NCBI RefSeq assembly: GCF_044763875.1
Contig: NZ_JBIWGZ010000009.1
Location: forward strand, 62,001-126,000
Reading direction: 5' to 3'
Origin: Rummeliibacillus sp044763875
Lineage (GTDB): Bacteria > Bacillota > Bacilli > Bacillales_A > Planococcaceae
DNA length: 64,000 bases
Part shown: positions 18,161 through 26,605 of the stretch, in pieces
How the letters are laid out: each line of letters starts with the position of its first letter
How positions within the stretch are numbered: the first letter of the stretch is position 1
Made by a program: the position numbers and the translations under genes
The notes under the pieces: generated by a model
The model's input: the letters and a program-made list of their open reading frames with translations, nothing else
Databases searched by the model: none
Told to the model about the DNA's origin: nothing

Positions 18161-19360
18161 TTACACCGCCTTTTTTTCTAAAATCAAATGATCTTTACGA
18201 CCGTGTAATACAAAGTAAATAGCAATTGTGATAAAGATAAAAATTCCTAATGATACATATAACTTACCATATCCAATTAGTGGAATTAAAAACCCTAGTA
18301 AATAAGGTCCTATACCTAATCCCCCATCTAATGCAATAAAGTAAGTTGATGTAGCTAATCCCATGCGATGTGGAGGTGTAAGCTTTACTGCAATTGCTTG
18401 AGCTGCAGAAGAAAGATTACCATAACCTATACCAATCATTGCACCTGACACTAAAAGGACCATACTACTATGAGCCGTACTTAATAATAATAAGCCTAAT
18501 GCAAAAAGGACAAAGCATGGATACATAACGTAGTTAGCACCTTTTGTATCCATTAAACGTCCACTAAATGGACGGGTTAATAAAATTGCTATAGCATAGA
18601 CAACGAAGAAAAAGCTTGATGCTGCTATTAAATCTCGCTCTTTTGCAAAGAAGTTAATAAACGATAGAATTCCTGCATAACCAAGAGCCATGCAGACTGT
18701 AATAATTGCAATTGGTATCGCCTTTGGTTCTAAGTATTGAGAAATACTAAAGCCTTTTTGTGCAGTCTCGGATTCTGGCTTATCTGGTACAGGTAGCTCT
18801 TTCGCCATAAAACTAATTACCAAGCACAATACACCCAGAATCATACATAATGAGAAAATAATATTATATGATGTATGCTGACTCATCAAAATACCAATAA
18901 AAGGACCAATTGCTGTACCAAGAGTGGCACTCATACTATAATAGCCAATCCCCTCACCTTTTCGGGATCTTGGCAAAATTTGAGCTACAATTGTACCTGT
19001 TGCTGTCGATGCAATCCCAACAGAAATACCATTTACGAAGCGACATAAAAGCAATACTGTAATTCCAGCATGAATGAAATATAGCGACATTGTAACAACA
19101 AACAATATTAATCCAATAATAAGGATACGTTTACGTCCAACTTGATCAATAATCCTTCCTGTTGCTAAGCGCCCGATTAATGTTCCAATAATATAAATAC
19201 CTGTAACTAGACCTGCTTGGCTCGTCGTAGCATGATAATCCTTCACGGCAAAGGAAGCAATCGTAACCATCAATAAGTAAAAAATAACCAAAATAATGAA
19301 GTTAATAATAGACATTATGACAAAATCTTTTGACCATAATTTCTCTTTTGCATTACTCAT
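18161..19360 (-). CDS. MFS transporter
   Basis: A 399-residue, 12-helix major facilitator. The family loop between helices 2 and 3 is present (GRLATGRIIDQVGRKRI, near residues 60-76), with matching loops RFVNGISVGIASTATG near 107 and PFSGRLMDTKGA near 262. The central loop is charged (KELPVPDKPESETAQK). AAGGGG precedes the ATG. It follows a MarR gene by 11 bp in the same transcript, an arrangement usual for drug or toxic-metabolite exporters. The substrate is not predictable. Confidence 0.9.
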   Translation of the reverse strand: MSNAKEKLWSKDFVIMSIINFIILVIFYLLMVTIASFAVKDYHATTSQAGLVTGIYIIGTLIGRLATGRIIDQVGRKRILIIGLILFVVTMSLYFIHAGITVLLLCRFVNGISVGIASTATGTIVAQILPRSRKGEGIGYYSMSATLGTAIGPFIGILMSQHTSYNIIFSLCMILGVLCLVISFMAKELPVPDKPESETAQKGFSISQYLEPKAIPIAIITVCMALGYAGILSFINFFAKERDLIAASSFFFVVYAIAILLTRPFSGRLMDTKGANYVMYPCFVLFALGLLLLSTAHSSMVLLVSGAMIGIGYGNLSSAAQAIAVKLTPPHRMGLATSTYFIALDGGLGIGPYLLGFLIPLIGYGKLYVSLGIFIFITIAIYFVLHGRKDHLILEKKAV

Positions 19361-19371
19361 TTTAAAACCCC

Positions 19372-19794
19372 TTATCTATTTAATAAATTCCCTCTGATTT
19401 TTTGCATTGTTTGAATAAATGCTAGTTGTTCATCTTCTGGTATACCAGCTAACATTTGTTGTTCAAATGCATCAACAGTGATTCGTATCTCATTATAAAT
19501 TTCCATACCTTTTGTCGTAACAACCATATGTTTTTCACGTTTGTCTTGGCCTGTTTTTGCTTCTACATAACCACGTTCTGCTAAACTCTTCACCGTTCTT
19601 GTGACATTTGGCTTTTCTACACTTAAAAGTTTTGCTATTTCTACTAATGTCATCGATTCAGAGGTAACTAAATAATACAAGATAGACCACTCTGTTCTGT
19701 GCAAATGATGGGTTGCAAGTTTCTCATTTAATTGCGTTTCAAATGGTCTGTAAGTCAAAATCAATTGATGAAATAAGGTTCGAAATGTAATCAT
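19372..19794 (-). CDS. MarR-family transcriptional regulator of the MFS gene
   Basis: A 140-residue winged-helix protein. The recognition region is MTLVEIAKLLSVEKPNVTRT near residues 48-67, and the wing carries the family DKREKHMVVTTKG motif. AGGAGG lies 4-5 nt before the ATG at 19794; the longer frame from 19818 lacks a ribosome-binding site and would run through the operator. It precedes the MFS gene by 11 bp. The palindrome at 19809-19827 just upstream suggests autoregulation. Confidence 0.9.
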   Translation of the reverse strand: MITFRTLFHQLILTYRPFETQLNEKLATHHLHRTEWSILYYLVTSESMTLVEIAKLLSVEKPNVTRTVKSLAERGYVEAKTGQDKREKHMVVTTKGMEIYNEIRITVDAFEQQMLAGIPEDEQLAFIQTMQKIRGNLLNR

Positions 19795-19808
19795 ATTCCC
19801 TCCTAATA

Positions 19809-19827
19809 TAGTTAACAATGATAACTA
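19809..19827. promoter_or_regulatory. MarR operator before marR-MFS operon
   Basis: A TAGTTA-N7-TAACTA palindrome of 19 bp, 15 bp upstream of the marR start, overlapping the expected promoter. The spacing and AT-rich half-sites match MarR-type operators. Binding by the adjacent MarR is inferred. Confidence 0.7.
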
Positions 19828-19959
19828 ATTTAAATGAACTTTCTTATCATATCAAAATGTAACTTTAATTTCAAGTAAGTTTATAGGAATTGCAATCCCA
19901 TAATCATTACATTCTATGTTAAGGGATTCTAAAATTTTTTATACACAGTGCCAACGGCC

Positions 19960-20014
19960 AAGCACAATAACTATTCCTTTCAAATATCAACAATAAACAG
20001 CGCCGAATTAAAAA
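19960..20014. repeat. Dispersed intergenic repeat, copy 1
   Basis: The stretch from AAGCACAATAACTATTCCTTT to AACAGCGCCGAATTAAAAA closely matches 40477-40540 with a few substitutions and one internal insertion. Both copies lie directly beyond a terminator hairpin of a minus-strand gene. They share CACAATARCTATTCCTTTYAAA and AACAGCGCC. Confidence 0.6.
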
Positions 20015-20044
20015 TAGACAACTCTAATAATATTAGAGCTGTCT
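20011..20044 (-). terminator. Terminator of the two-methyltransferase operon
   Basis: AGACA-A-CTCTAAT (20016-20028) pairs with ATTAGAG-C-TGTCT (20032-20044) with one mismatch. Reading the minus strand, ATTTTTAATT follows. It is 6 bp past the stop codon. Confidence 0.85.
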
Positions 20045-20049
20045 CCGAA

Positions 20050-20649
20050 TTAGTTTTTTTCAATTATAAGTTGTATGACATGAGCGAGTCCCGTATGAAG
20101 TTTTCCCTCTCGTCTCGTTTGTTCTCCTACAAAAAAATGAAGTATTTTACTACCTTCACACCAATCTAAAAGATCCTGAGGCTTATAAAGCATTTCTAAT
20201 TTCTTAGGCCCTCCAGTTTGATAATCAAGTTGCTTATCTGAATACAGTTCCATCATGATCTTGCCACCAGGTTTTACCGATTTTATAATTTTTTCAAATA
20301 CAACTCGTTGGTTTTCTCTAGGAAAATGCCCAAACACCATAATGGCAGCATCAAATTGTTCTATAGGGATAACACCCTGCAGTAAATCTACCTGTACAGT
20401 GTTCACTTCAACATGATTTTTTTTCGCTAATTGCTTTGTTTTACGTAAACCACTTTCTGCATAATCAAAAGCAGTAACTTTATGTCCTAATTTTGCTAAA
20501 AATACTGCATTACGTCCTTCACCTTCTGCAAATGCTGCAACATTTTTTAGCCCATCTAGCTGTGATGCAAATTTTTCAATAAAAACGTTTGGCTCCTCAC
20601 CATACATATATTCGGTTGTATTAAATCGTTCATCCCATGTATTTGTCAT
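20050..20649 (-). CDS. Class I SAM-dependent methyltransferase (TehB-like)
   Basis: A 199-residue small methyltransferase. Motif I is VAAFAEGEGRNAVFLAKLGH near residue 33, motif II has Asp in VTAFDYAESGL, and motif IV is FDAAIMVFGHFP near 95. The opening WDERFNTTEYMYGEEPN is typical of small TehB/UbiE-like enzymes with unassigned substrates. GGAGGAG places the start at the ATG at 20649, inside the end of the preceding gene (20-bp overlap), so the two are translationally coupled. Confidence 0.88.
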   Translation of the reverse strand: MTNTWDERFNTTEYMYGEEPNVFIEKFASQLDGLKNVAAFAEGEGRNAVFLAKLGHKVTAFDYAESGLRKTKQLAKKNHVEVNTVQVDLLQGVIPIEQFDAAIMVFGHFPRENQRVVFEKIIKSVKPGGKIMMELYSDKQLDYQTGGPKKLEMLYKPQDLLDWCEGSKILHFFVGEQTRREGKLHTGLAHVIQLIIEKN

Positions 20650-21265
20650 GTGAAAGCTCCTCCATAGTTTCAAAAATCATAATACGTTCATGCCTATTAT
20701 AAGTAGAAGTATTTGGTACTAGAACATCCTTTATAATCTTAAAATGAGTTTCATCTCGTAAAAACTGAATGTATTCAAAAGATGGATAATATAATATCAC
20801 ATTCATTTTGCGGGAATTCTCTTGTTGTGATTTCAATATATTATGAATGACTTTACGGAAAATTTGAATTGAAAAAGGATTAAAGAAAAAGAAAATATTA
20901 TCATCGGGTTGTATTTTGTATTGCTCAGCCTTAGAACAGAGAAAATTCACCGGTGCAGTTTCGAGATGATGTTCTTTCGAATAGTGAACCTTATTTTGGA
21001 ATGAGTCTTGCACATAACCTTCATTCATTTCAATCCCTAGTGTCTCAATATGGAAGCGATGATTCACATAAAAAGGCACTCGTCCTTTACCACTCCCAAA
21101 GTCAATAAAACAATCGTTTTTTCCCAATGCAATCTTATCAAAACATACATCTAATACATCATAAGGTGTTGGTTCATAAGGATAATAATGTGATAACATT
21201 GGAAAATCTCTTTGATTACCTATTGTGTGTATGTGTAATAACTGGTCATACTGTTGATCATTCAT
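20630..21265 (-). CDS. SAM-dependent methyltransferase-like protein
   Basis: A 211-residue protein with a Rossmann methyltransferase core: motif I CFIDFGSGKGRVPFYVN near residue 52, the acidic residue of motif II in TLGIEMNEGY, and the DDNIFFFFNPF strand near 122. There is an unusually aromatic motif-IV region (FFFFNPFS). GGAGG precedes the ATG at 21265. It is the first gene of a two-methyltransferase operon. The substrate is unknown. Confidence 0.82.
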   Translation of the reverse strand: MNDQQYDQLLHIHTIGNQRDFPMLSHYYPYEPTPYDVLDVCFDKIALGKNDCFIDFGSGKGRVPFYVNHRFHIETLGIEMNEGYVQDSFQNKVHYSKEHHLETAPVNFLCSKAEQYKIQPDDNIFFFFNPFSIQIFRKVIHNILKSQQENSRKMNVILYYPSFEYIQFLRDETHFKIIKDVLVPNTSTYNRHERIMIFETMEELSHDKYMG

Positions 21266-21398
21266 AGAAGTCCTCCATCTATTTTATAGATAAATAGATA
21301 AATATTTAAATATTAAAATATCTTATTTTCACGATGACTTCCACTTATTAAAAGGCGTACTTTAATCATAAAATATTTAGAAGGAAAAGGTGGTTAAA

Positions 21399-21500
21399 AT
21401 GGCTCATCTTGAAAACAAAGTGGCAATTATTACTGGTAGCAGGGGATGGGATTTGTAAAGAAATCGCTCGAATCTATGTAAAAGACCATATCTAAAAAGA
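21399..21500 (+). pseudogene. 5' remnant of an SDR dehydrogenase gene
   Basis: After GGTGG, an ATG opens MAHLENKVAIITGS, the standard N-terminus of a short-chain dehydrogenase. Right after the glycine motif a frameshift gives RGWDL and a stop at 21456-21458, while another frame continues (GMGFVKKSLES). Nothing of the remaining 200 residues survives. The terminator at 21503-21548 follows directly, so the gene was mostly deleted. Confidence 0.8.
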
Positions 21501-21502
21501 CA

Positions 21503-21548
21503 AAAAGCTATCGCAATCGTTGTGCTAGACGATTAGAGATAGCCTTTT
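21503..21548 (+). terminator. Terminator after the SDR remnant
   Basis: AAAAGCTATC (21503-21512) pairs with GATAGC-C-TTTT (21538-21548), and an inner ATCGT/ACGAT stem sits within the loop. A T run follows on the plus strand. It is probably the original terminator of the deleted dehydrogenase gene. Confidence 0.7.
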
Positions 21549-21622
21549 GCATGTGTAAGTGTAAAATTGGGTGGGATTCCACTGCCCGCATCGTCGAACA
21601 GATACGGGCAGTGCATTACTCG

Positions 21623-21709
21623 TTATATGCTATTCCGTTTAAACCCTCGACGATTAAATAGGATAACAACAATAATGGCTAATAATAGTGTGCTGATTGC
21701 AATTTCAAT
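21623..21709 (-). pseudogene. Remnant of a C-terminal membrane anchor
   Basis: A 28-codon open stretch ends in IEIAISTLLLAIIVVILFNR followed by RGFKRNSI and a stop: one hydrophobic helix and a positive tail, as at the end of a surface protein. Upstream on the same strand (about 21730-21850) lie glycine-rich sequences (GGYRGQVGGNVGQG) in other frames, interrupted by stops. No start codon or identifiable domain remains. Confidence 0.35.
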
Positions 21710-21860
21710 TCATGATTATGGACGATTTAGACATGTCGGCGGTTGCTTGATTTTGTCCTAAGCTTTCCGGTCCCCTTGTCCCACGTTTCCTCCAACTTGA
21801 CCTCTATAACCTCCCTCTTGGTAGGTAGTACATGGTAGTACATCAATGGTCGCCCCTTGC

Positions 21861-22811
21861 TTAACTATTATTTAAGCTAGATATAGTAGATGTAAAACTA
21901 CTGTTATCATCTAATTTGTTTTTAATTTCATATTTTTTGTATAGTGAGGATAACCAAGAACTATAATTTTCGTTGACTTTTTGTTCTACTACTGCCTCTT
22001 TTACTTGATCTTTGGCATCTGCATATGTAGCCTCTTTTGCTGCTTTTTTTCCTGTTACTTTAATAATGTGATAACCATAAGAAGATTTCACAACTCCACT
22101 TATTTCACCAACTTTTAATGAGAAAGCTGCATCTGCGAAGTTTTCATCCATATCATTTTTAGAAAAGTAGCCTAAGTTTCCTCCCTCTGATGCATTACTT
22201 GCATCTTGCGAGTACTTTCTCGCTAATTCGTCCCAATCGCCACCATCATTTAATTTGGCTAAAACCGTTTTCGCTGTTTTCTTATCGTTCACTAGAATGT
22301 GGCTTGCCTTAACTTCTGCGGCTTGATTGTAGGTGACTTTATTTTCATTAAAGTAGGATTTTAATTCTTTATCTGTAATATTCAGAGTTGGTTCGATTAA
22401 CTTTTTTGTTAGCAAATACGTTTTAATACTTTTCTTCGCATCGCTTATTGTCATGTTATTTGAGGAAAGTGCTGATTTTAATGCTTCTTCACTACCATAT
22501 TGCGTTGCTAACGTATCTAATTGAGATTGGATTGCCTTTTTTGAAATGGTGACATCTTGCTTTTTAGCTTCTATTTCAATTACTTTATCGGATATCAATG
22601 TATCAAGTACCGTTGCCCCATATTGCTTGTTTAAAGCCTTATTCAAATCTTCTTGTGAGATTTTCACATCACCGACTTTTGCTACATAGCTATTACTTTT
22701 GTCTACTACATAGAAAGCAACTACCGCCATTACACATATGAGAGGAATCCCAATAGCTAAGGTTAATTTTTTTCCAATTCCCTTCTGCTTGTCTTTCTTT
22801 AAATAATTCAT
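21861..22811 (-). CDS. Membrane-anchored PrsA/SurA-like peptidyl-prolyl isomerase
   Basis: A 316-residue extracytoplasmic foldase. A single N-terminal membrane helix lies at about residues 17-37 (LTLAIGIPLICVMAVVAFYV). A SurA-like N domain covers about 45-165. The parvulin domain (about 170-265) has KASHILVNDKKTA, YSQDASNASEGGNLGYFSK and SSYGYHIIKVTGKK. Unlike PrsA it has no lipobox cysteine with a small residue before it, so it is anchored by the helix. AAGGAAGG sets the start at the ATG at 22811. Its promoter shares a direct-repeat motif with the upstream response-regulator promoter, so the two-component system probably controls it. Confidence 0.88.
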   Translation of the reverse strand: MNYLKKDKQKGIGKKLTLAIGIPLICVMAVVAFYVVDKSNSYVAKVGDVKISQEDLNKALNKQYGATVLDTLISDKVIEIEAKKQDVTISKKAIQSQLDTLATQYGSEEALKSALSSNNMTISDAKKSIKTYLLTKKLIEPTLNITDKELKSYFNENKVTYNQAAEVKASHILVNDKKTAKTVLAKLNDGGDWDELARKYSQDASNASEGGNLGYFSKNDMDENFADAAFSLKVGEISGVVKSSYGYHIIKVTGKKAAKEATYADAKDQVKEAVVEQKVNENYSSWLSSLYKKYEIKNKLDDNSSFTSTISSLNNS

Positions 22812-22874
22812 GTATATCTTCCTTCCTTTTAGGTGGTAGGTCGTTTCATATCCTTTACAATACATAATATATAG

Positions 22875-22898
22875 GTCTAATGTGTCAGTTAAATGTCT
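22875..22898 (-). promoter_or_regulatory. Candidate OmpR-type response-regulator site before the PPIase gene
   Basis: On the minus strand AGACATTTAACTGAC is followed by ACATTAGAC. The 15-bp core differs by one base from the sequence at 25144-25158, before the response-regulator gene. GAC triplets are spaced 11 bp, as in OmpR-family direct-repeat sites. It lies about 65-85 bp upstream of the PPIase start. Confidence 0.65.
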
Positions 22899-22911
22899 GG
22901 GCAAAAACTTT

Positions 22912-22962
22912 AAAAAAATAAGAAAATGTCTAATAAGTGGATTATTACACTTATTAGACATT
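22912..22962 (-). terminator. Terminator of the response regulator/histidine kinase operon
   Basis: AATGTCTAATAAGTG (22925-22939) pairs perfectly over 15 bp with CACTTATTAGACATT (22948-22962). On the minus strand a seven-T run follows after a few bases. It separates the kinase gene from the downstream PPIase gene, which must therefore have its own promoter. Confidence 0.85.
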
Positions 22963-22973
22963 CCTTTAGTAAA

Positions 22974-24422
22974 TTATAATTTTGGAATATTAACTTCAAA
23001 AGTTGTACCATTTTCAGAGCTATCAATAAGACGGAGATCCCCTCGAATCGATTGTGCCATCATTTTACTTAATGGTAATCCAAGTCCCAGACCTCGTACT
23101 TCGTATTTTTTATTTTCTCCTCGATAGAAACGTTCAAAAATTAAAGTTTGTTCCTCGGTCGGGATTCCCATTCCAGTATCTATTACACGAATTATTACGT
23201 CATTCGCCGTTTCACTAAGTTTAACGGCGATTTTACCGTGTCCTTTCATCGCTTGTTTTGAATTCGTAAAGAGATTTGTAAAAACTTGTTGGAATCGAAC
23301 AAGGTCTATTTCTACTTGTCTAGGTTCTGACAATGTAACTAAAGTCAATTCAATCTCTTCAGTATCCTGAGTTAGCTCCCATTGCGTAACGGTTTCTTGT
23401 ATGACTTGATTGATTTCAAGATTTTCAAATTTCACAGGTATGGAATTAACTGAGAATGAATTAAATGCAAGCAAATCTCCTACCATTGTTTTTAGTTTTG
23501 TCGTTTCATTAACGGCCATCCGGATAAATTCTTTTTGGTCATCACCTTCAACAACTCCATCTTGAATGGCTTGTAAAAGGCCACTAATAGATGTAACTGG
23601 CGTTTTCAATTCATGTGTAACACCCGCTAGCAATTCCGTTCTCATAGCCTCTAACTGTTGCAACCTTGAAGCCATTTCTTTAAAGGAATGAACAAGTTCG
23701 TAAACTTCCTCTTCTTTAATATTATCTGGCAATTGAATATTATAGTTGCCATTTTGAACTTGTTTGGCCGCATATGCTACATCCTTAATCGGTTTAGCCA
23801 AACGACGAGATAAAAAGTAAATAGCCCCTAAACCAAGTAAAGCTAAACAACCAATCATAATTGCTAGCTGACTATATTCTTGGTTTAGATGTGTCAAATG
23901 TTCTTTTGTTTCAGTAATTATGATATAACCAACTGTTTTGTTATCAATTACAATTTCCTTTTTTACTGCGTAATATAACTGTGAAGAATCCTCATATTTG
24001 AATTTTATAACATCACTTTCAGATGACATCACTGAATCTGGTATAGCTTGTTGAACTACTGGCCCTTTAGGGTGATTCATTGAAAGAATATTACCTTCTG
24101 TATCAACAATATATATGGTTGGGTCTATACCCATGTCCATAAAACGTTGTCTTTCTCTAAACATACCTGGGTCTACCTTATTTCCATTTGGCCCTTTTGG
24201 TGGTCCTACCGAGGGAATATTTGTTGCATTATCTTCTAAACGGTTTGTAAGTTCTTCTCCCATAAATTCAAGCATGTTTAATCGATTTTGCAATGTTGAA
24301 TGGCGAATCCATATTGCGGAAAGGAATGCCACAATCGTAAGTCCAATACATAGTGTTAGTAAATAGCGCGTAGTCCAGTACCTAGTTAAAGAAATTCGCT
24401 TTTCTTTATGATTGTTTGACAC
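22974..24422 (-). CDS. HAMP-domain sensor histidine kinase
   Basis: A 482-residue membrane kinase. Helix 1 lies at about residues 18-38. An extracytoplasmic sensor (about 40-185) is rich in Pro/Gly (VGPPKGPNGNKVDPG). Helix 2 lies at about 186-206, then HAMP (about 207-262). The phospho-acceptor His is in AGVTHELKTPVTS near 278, and the ATPase domain has FTNLFTNSKQAM, VIDTGMGIPTEEQ and VRGLGLGLPLS. The GTG start at 24422 lies inside the response-regulator gene (17-bp overlap), a coupled pair. The sensed signal is unknown; the linked PPIase suggests an envelope or secretion-stress role. Confidence 0.92.
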   Translation of the reverse strand: MSNNHKEKRISLTRYWTTRYLLTLCIGLTIVAFLSAIWIRHSTLQNRLNMLEFMGEELTNRLEDNATNIPSVGPPKGPNGNKVDPGMFRERQRFMDMGIDPTIYIVDTEGNILSMNHPKGPVVQQAIPDSVMSSESDVIKFKYEDSSQLYYAVKKEIVIDNKTVGYIIITETKEHLTHLNQEYSQLAIMIGCLALLGLGAIYFLSRRLAKPIKDVAYAAKQVQNGNYNIQLPDNIKEEEVYELVHSFKEMASRLQQLEAMRTELLAGVTHELKTPVTSISGLLQAIQDGVVEGDDQKEFIRMAVNETTKLKTMVGDLLAFNSFSVNSIPVKFENLEINQVIQETVTQWELTQDTEEIELTLVTLSEPRQVEIDLVRFQQVFTNLFTNSKQAMKGHGKIAVKLSETANDVIIRVIDTGMGIPTEEQTLIFERFYRGENKKYEVRGLGLGLPLSKMMAQSIRGDLRLIDSSENGTTFEVNIPKL

Positions 24423-25089
24423 TTAGTTGATACCCCAATCCCCGTAATGTTTTGATTTCTCCTTCTTTTTCAGGCCAATTCTGTAATACTTTACGCAATC
24501 GTTTAATTGCCAAATCTACCGCCCGATCGCTACCATCATATTCCCAACCCCAAACTTGTTCAATTAGTTGATCGCGTGTAAAGGTATGATTAGGGTGTTC
24601 GGCAAGAAACATTAGAACAGATAAATCCCTAGGAGTTAATTCCACTTCATGTCCACCTACCATTACTTGATGAGATTGTAGGTTAATCTCTAAACTTCCG
24701 AATTGCCGTTTTGGCCCAGTGTCCCCTTGTGTTCTTCTTAAAACAGCTTTCACTCGTGCAACGACCTCTTCTGCTACGAACGGTTTCGAAATGTAGTCAT
24801 CTGCACCTTCATTCAAGCCTTCCAATCTATAATTCACATCACCCAATGCCGTTAGCATAATGACAGGACAACTACTTTCTTGACGAATTTCTTTTAATAT
24901 CTGCCAACCATTTTTTTCAGGTAACATCACATCTAACAAAACAATATCAGGGGTGTAAGCATGAAATTTTTCGATTGCTTCAATGCCCGTATAAGCCTGT
25001 TCTGTTTGAAAATGCACCTTTTGCAAATACGCCTTTAATACTTGGCTAATGGCAAACTCATCTTCCACAATCAAAACTTTATCCATCAC
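24406..25089 (-). CDS. OmpR-family response regulator
   Basis: A 227-residue regulator. The receiver domain has acidic residues VEDE near 8-11, the phosphorylated Asp in DIVLLDVMLPEKNGW near 54, Thr in MLTALGD near 81 and Lys in YISKPF near 103. The C-terminal winged helix (about 130-225) ends with VDLAIKRLRKVLQN and LRGLGYQL. It partners the overlapping histidine kinase gene. A direct-repeat motif in its own promoter (25136-25158), nearly identical to that before the PPIase gene, suggests autoregulation. Confidence 0.94.
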   Translation of the reverse strand: MMDKVLIVEDEFAISQVLKAYLQKVHFQTEQAYTGIEAIEKFHAYTPDIVLLDVMLPEKNGWQILKEIRQESSCPVIMLTALGDVNYRLEGLNEGADDYISKPFVAEEVVARVKAVLRRTQGDTGPKRQFGSLEINLQSHQVMVGGHEVELTPRDLSVLMFLAEHPNHTFTRDQLIEQVWGWEYDGSDRAVDLAIKRLRKVLQNWPEKEGEIKTLRGLGYQLSVKQS

Positions 25090-25135
25090 TAGACCTCCAG
25101 CAGCTTCTTTAGTTTTTTACTTATACATTATCATG

Positions 25136-25158
25136 TCAATAAGTCAGTAAAATGTCTA
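25136..25158 (-). promoter_or_regulatory. Candidate autoregulatory site of the OmpR-type regulator
   Basis: On the minus strand AGACATTTTACTGAC is followed by TTATTGACAT. GAC elements recur at 0, 11 and 18 bp. A GATAAT and TATAAG lie just downstream as candidate -10 elements. The core matches the site at 22884-22898 in 14 of 15 bases. Confidence 0.65.
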
Positions 25159-25187
25159 ATTATACTTGTATCATTAGGTATATAACA

Positions 25188-25225
25188 AAAAAGCTCTACT
25201 AACATGAATGACAGTTAGTAGAGCC
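25188..25225 (-). terminator. Terminator of the dicarboxylate/glutamate symporter gene
   Basis: GCTCTACTAAC (25194-25204) pairs perfectly with GTTAGTAGAGC (25215-25225), with six T following on the minus strand. It is 14 bp past the stop. Confidence 0.9.
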
Positions 25226-25239
25226 TCTATTTAATATAA

Positions 25240-26523
25240 TTAAGCTAATTTATTTTGTTCTTCGTTTTCAAAATAATTGTCGTATTTGTCTTTATCAAGA
25301 CGGTTTTCCCATTTAGCCATAACAAGTGATGCTAATGAGTTACCTATAACATTAACAACTGTACGAGCCATATCAAGGATACGATCGATACCTAAGATGA
25401 ATGCAAGACCTTCAACTGGAATATTTACAGCAGTTAAAGTCGATAGTAATACGACGAAGGATACTCCCGGAACACCAGCAATACCTTTAGAAGTTACCAT
25501 TAATGTAAGCACTAATGTAATTTGGTCAACTAATGATAAGTCTATACCGTACATTTGAGCGATGAATAACGCTGCAATTGATTGGTATAAAGTTGAACCA
25601 TCTAGATTAAATGAATAGCCTGTTGGAATAACGAATGATACGATATCTTTCGGCGCACCGGCTTTTTCCATCTTTTGCATAATACGTGGTAATACAGTTT
25701 CAGAACTTGACGTTGAGTATGCTAGTAATAATTCGTCTTTTAGGATACGGATTAAGCGGAATACACTTAAACCACAGAATTTAGCAACCCCACCAAGTAT
25801 TACAACAACGAATAAAATCATTGCTACATAAACGAGGATGGCTAGCTTACCTAGCGGAATTAACGATTGAATCCCGAACGTTGAAACTGTAACTGCAATT
25901 AATGCAAATACCCCGTATGGAGCGAATTTCATAATTGTGTTTGTTACCCAGAACATTGCATCTGCTACACCTGAGAAGAATGCTAGAACTGGTTTACCTT
26001 TTTCACCAATTGCTGCAACACCTAGCCCAAATAATACAGAGAAGAAGATAATCGCAAGCATGTTGCCTTCTGCCATTGCTTGAACAATGTTTGTTGGCAC
26101 GATATGAATAAGCGTATCGGCAAAACCGTGACCACCTTCTGCTACTGTTTTACTTGTTTCAACGTAAGAAGAAATATCACCTTTAGTAAGATGTTCCATA
26201 TTTACGCCTACACCAGGTTTGAAGAAATCCGCTGCTGCAATACCAATAATAATGGCAAATGTCGTTATCAATTCAAAGTAAACGATAGTTTTAACACCAA
26301 GTTTACCAAGTTTTTTTAAGTCCCCTTGACCAGCTACACCCAAGATTAATGTTGATATAATAATCGGTACAACGATCATTTTGATCATGTTCATAAAGAT
26401 TGTTCCGACTGGTTGAAGATATTTGGTTACGTTTTCATTTCCGTAGAAAATAGCTCCAACTATAACACCAAGAATTAACCCGATTAAGATTTGCCAAGCT
26501 AATCCGATTTTACCCTTTTTCAT
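25240..26523 (-). CDS. Dicarboxylate/amino acid:cation symporter (GltP/GltT/DctA family)
   Basis: A 427-residue DAACS-family secondary transporter with about eight membrane helices and two re-entrant loops. It has the serine-rich HP1 motif AYSTSSSETVLPRIMQK near residue 270, the TM7 motif SFNLDGSTLYQSIAALFIAQ near 303 (NMDGT-type) and a cation-binding Asp in GIDRILDMARTVVNV near 385. The family imports glutamate, aspartate or C4-dicarboxylates with H+ or Na+. AAGGGGTGA sets the ATG at 26523. It is next to glnK-glnL, known in Bacillus subtilis to control glutamine metabolism genes, so glutamate or glutamine is the most likely regulatory signal. Confidence 0.92.
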   Translation of the reverse strand: MKKGKIGLAWQILIGLILGVIVGAIFYGNENVTKYLQPVGTIFMNMIKMIVVPIIISTLILGVAGQGDLKKLGKLGVKTIVYFELITTFAIIIGIAAADFFKPGVGVNMEHLTKGDISSYVETSKTVAEGGHGFADTLIHIVPTNIVQAMAEGNMLAIIFFSVLFGLGVAAIGEKGKPVLAFFSGVADAMFWVTNTIMKFAPYGVFALIAVTVSTFGIQSLIPLGKLAILVYVAMILFVVVILGGVAKFCGLSVFRLIRILKDELLLAYSTSSSETVLPRIMQKMEKAGAPKDIVSFVIPTGYSFNLDGSTLYQSIAALFIAQMYGIDLSLVDQITLVLTLMVTSKGIAGVPGVSFVVLLSTLTAVNIPVEGLAFILGIDRILDMARTVVNVIGNSLASLVMAKWENRLDKDKYDNYFENEEQNKLA

Positions 26524-26605
26524 TAACAAGTCACCCCTTCAAAATGTGTTGCTTTTTAGATAATAATCAATAAATCATAATTTTATTATAAGAGCGACTT
26601 ATGAA

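Noticed and set aside
21567..21761. A 64-residue plus-strand frame
   Set aside because: No Shine-Dalgarno sequence and no recognisable sequence; the opposite strand better explains the region as a membrane-anchor remnant.
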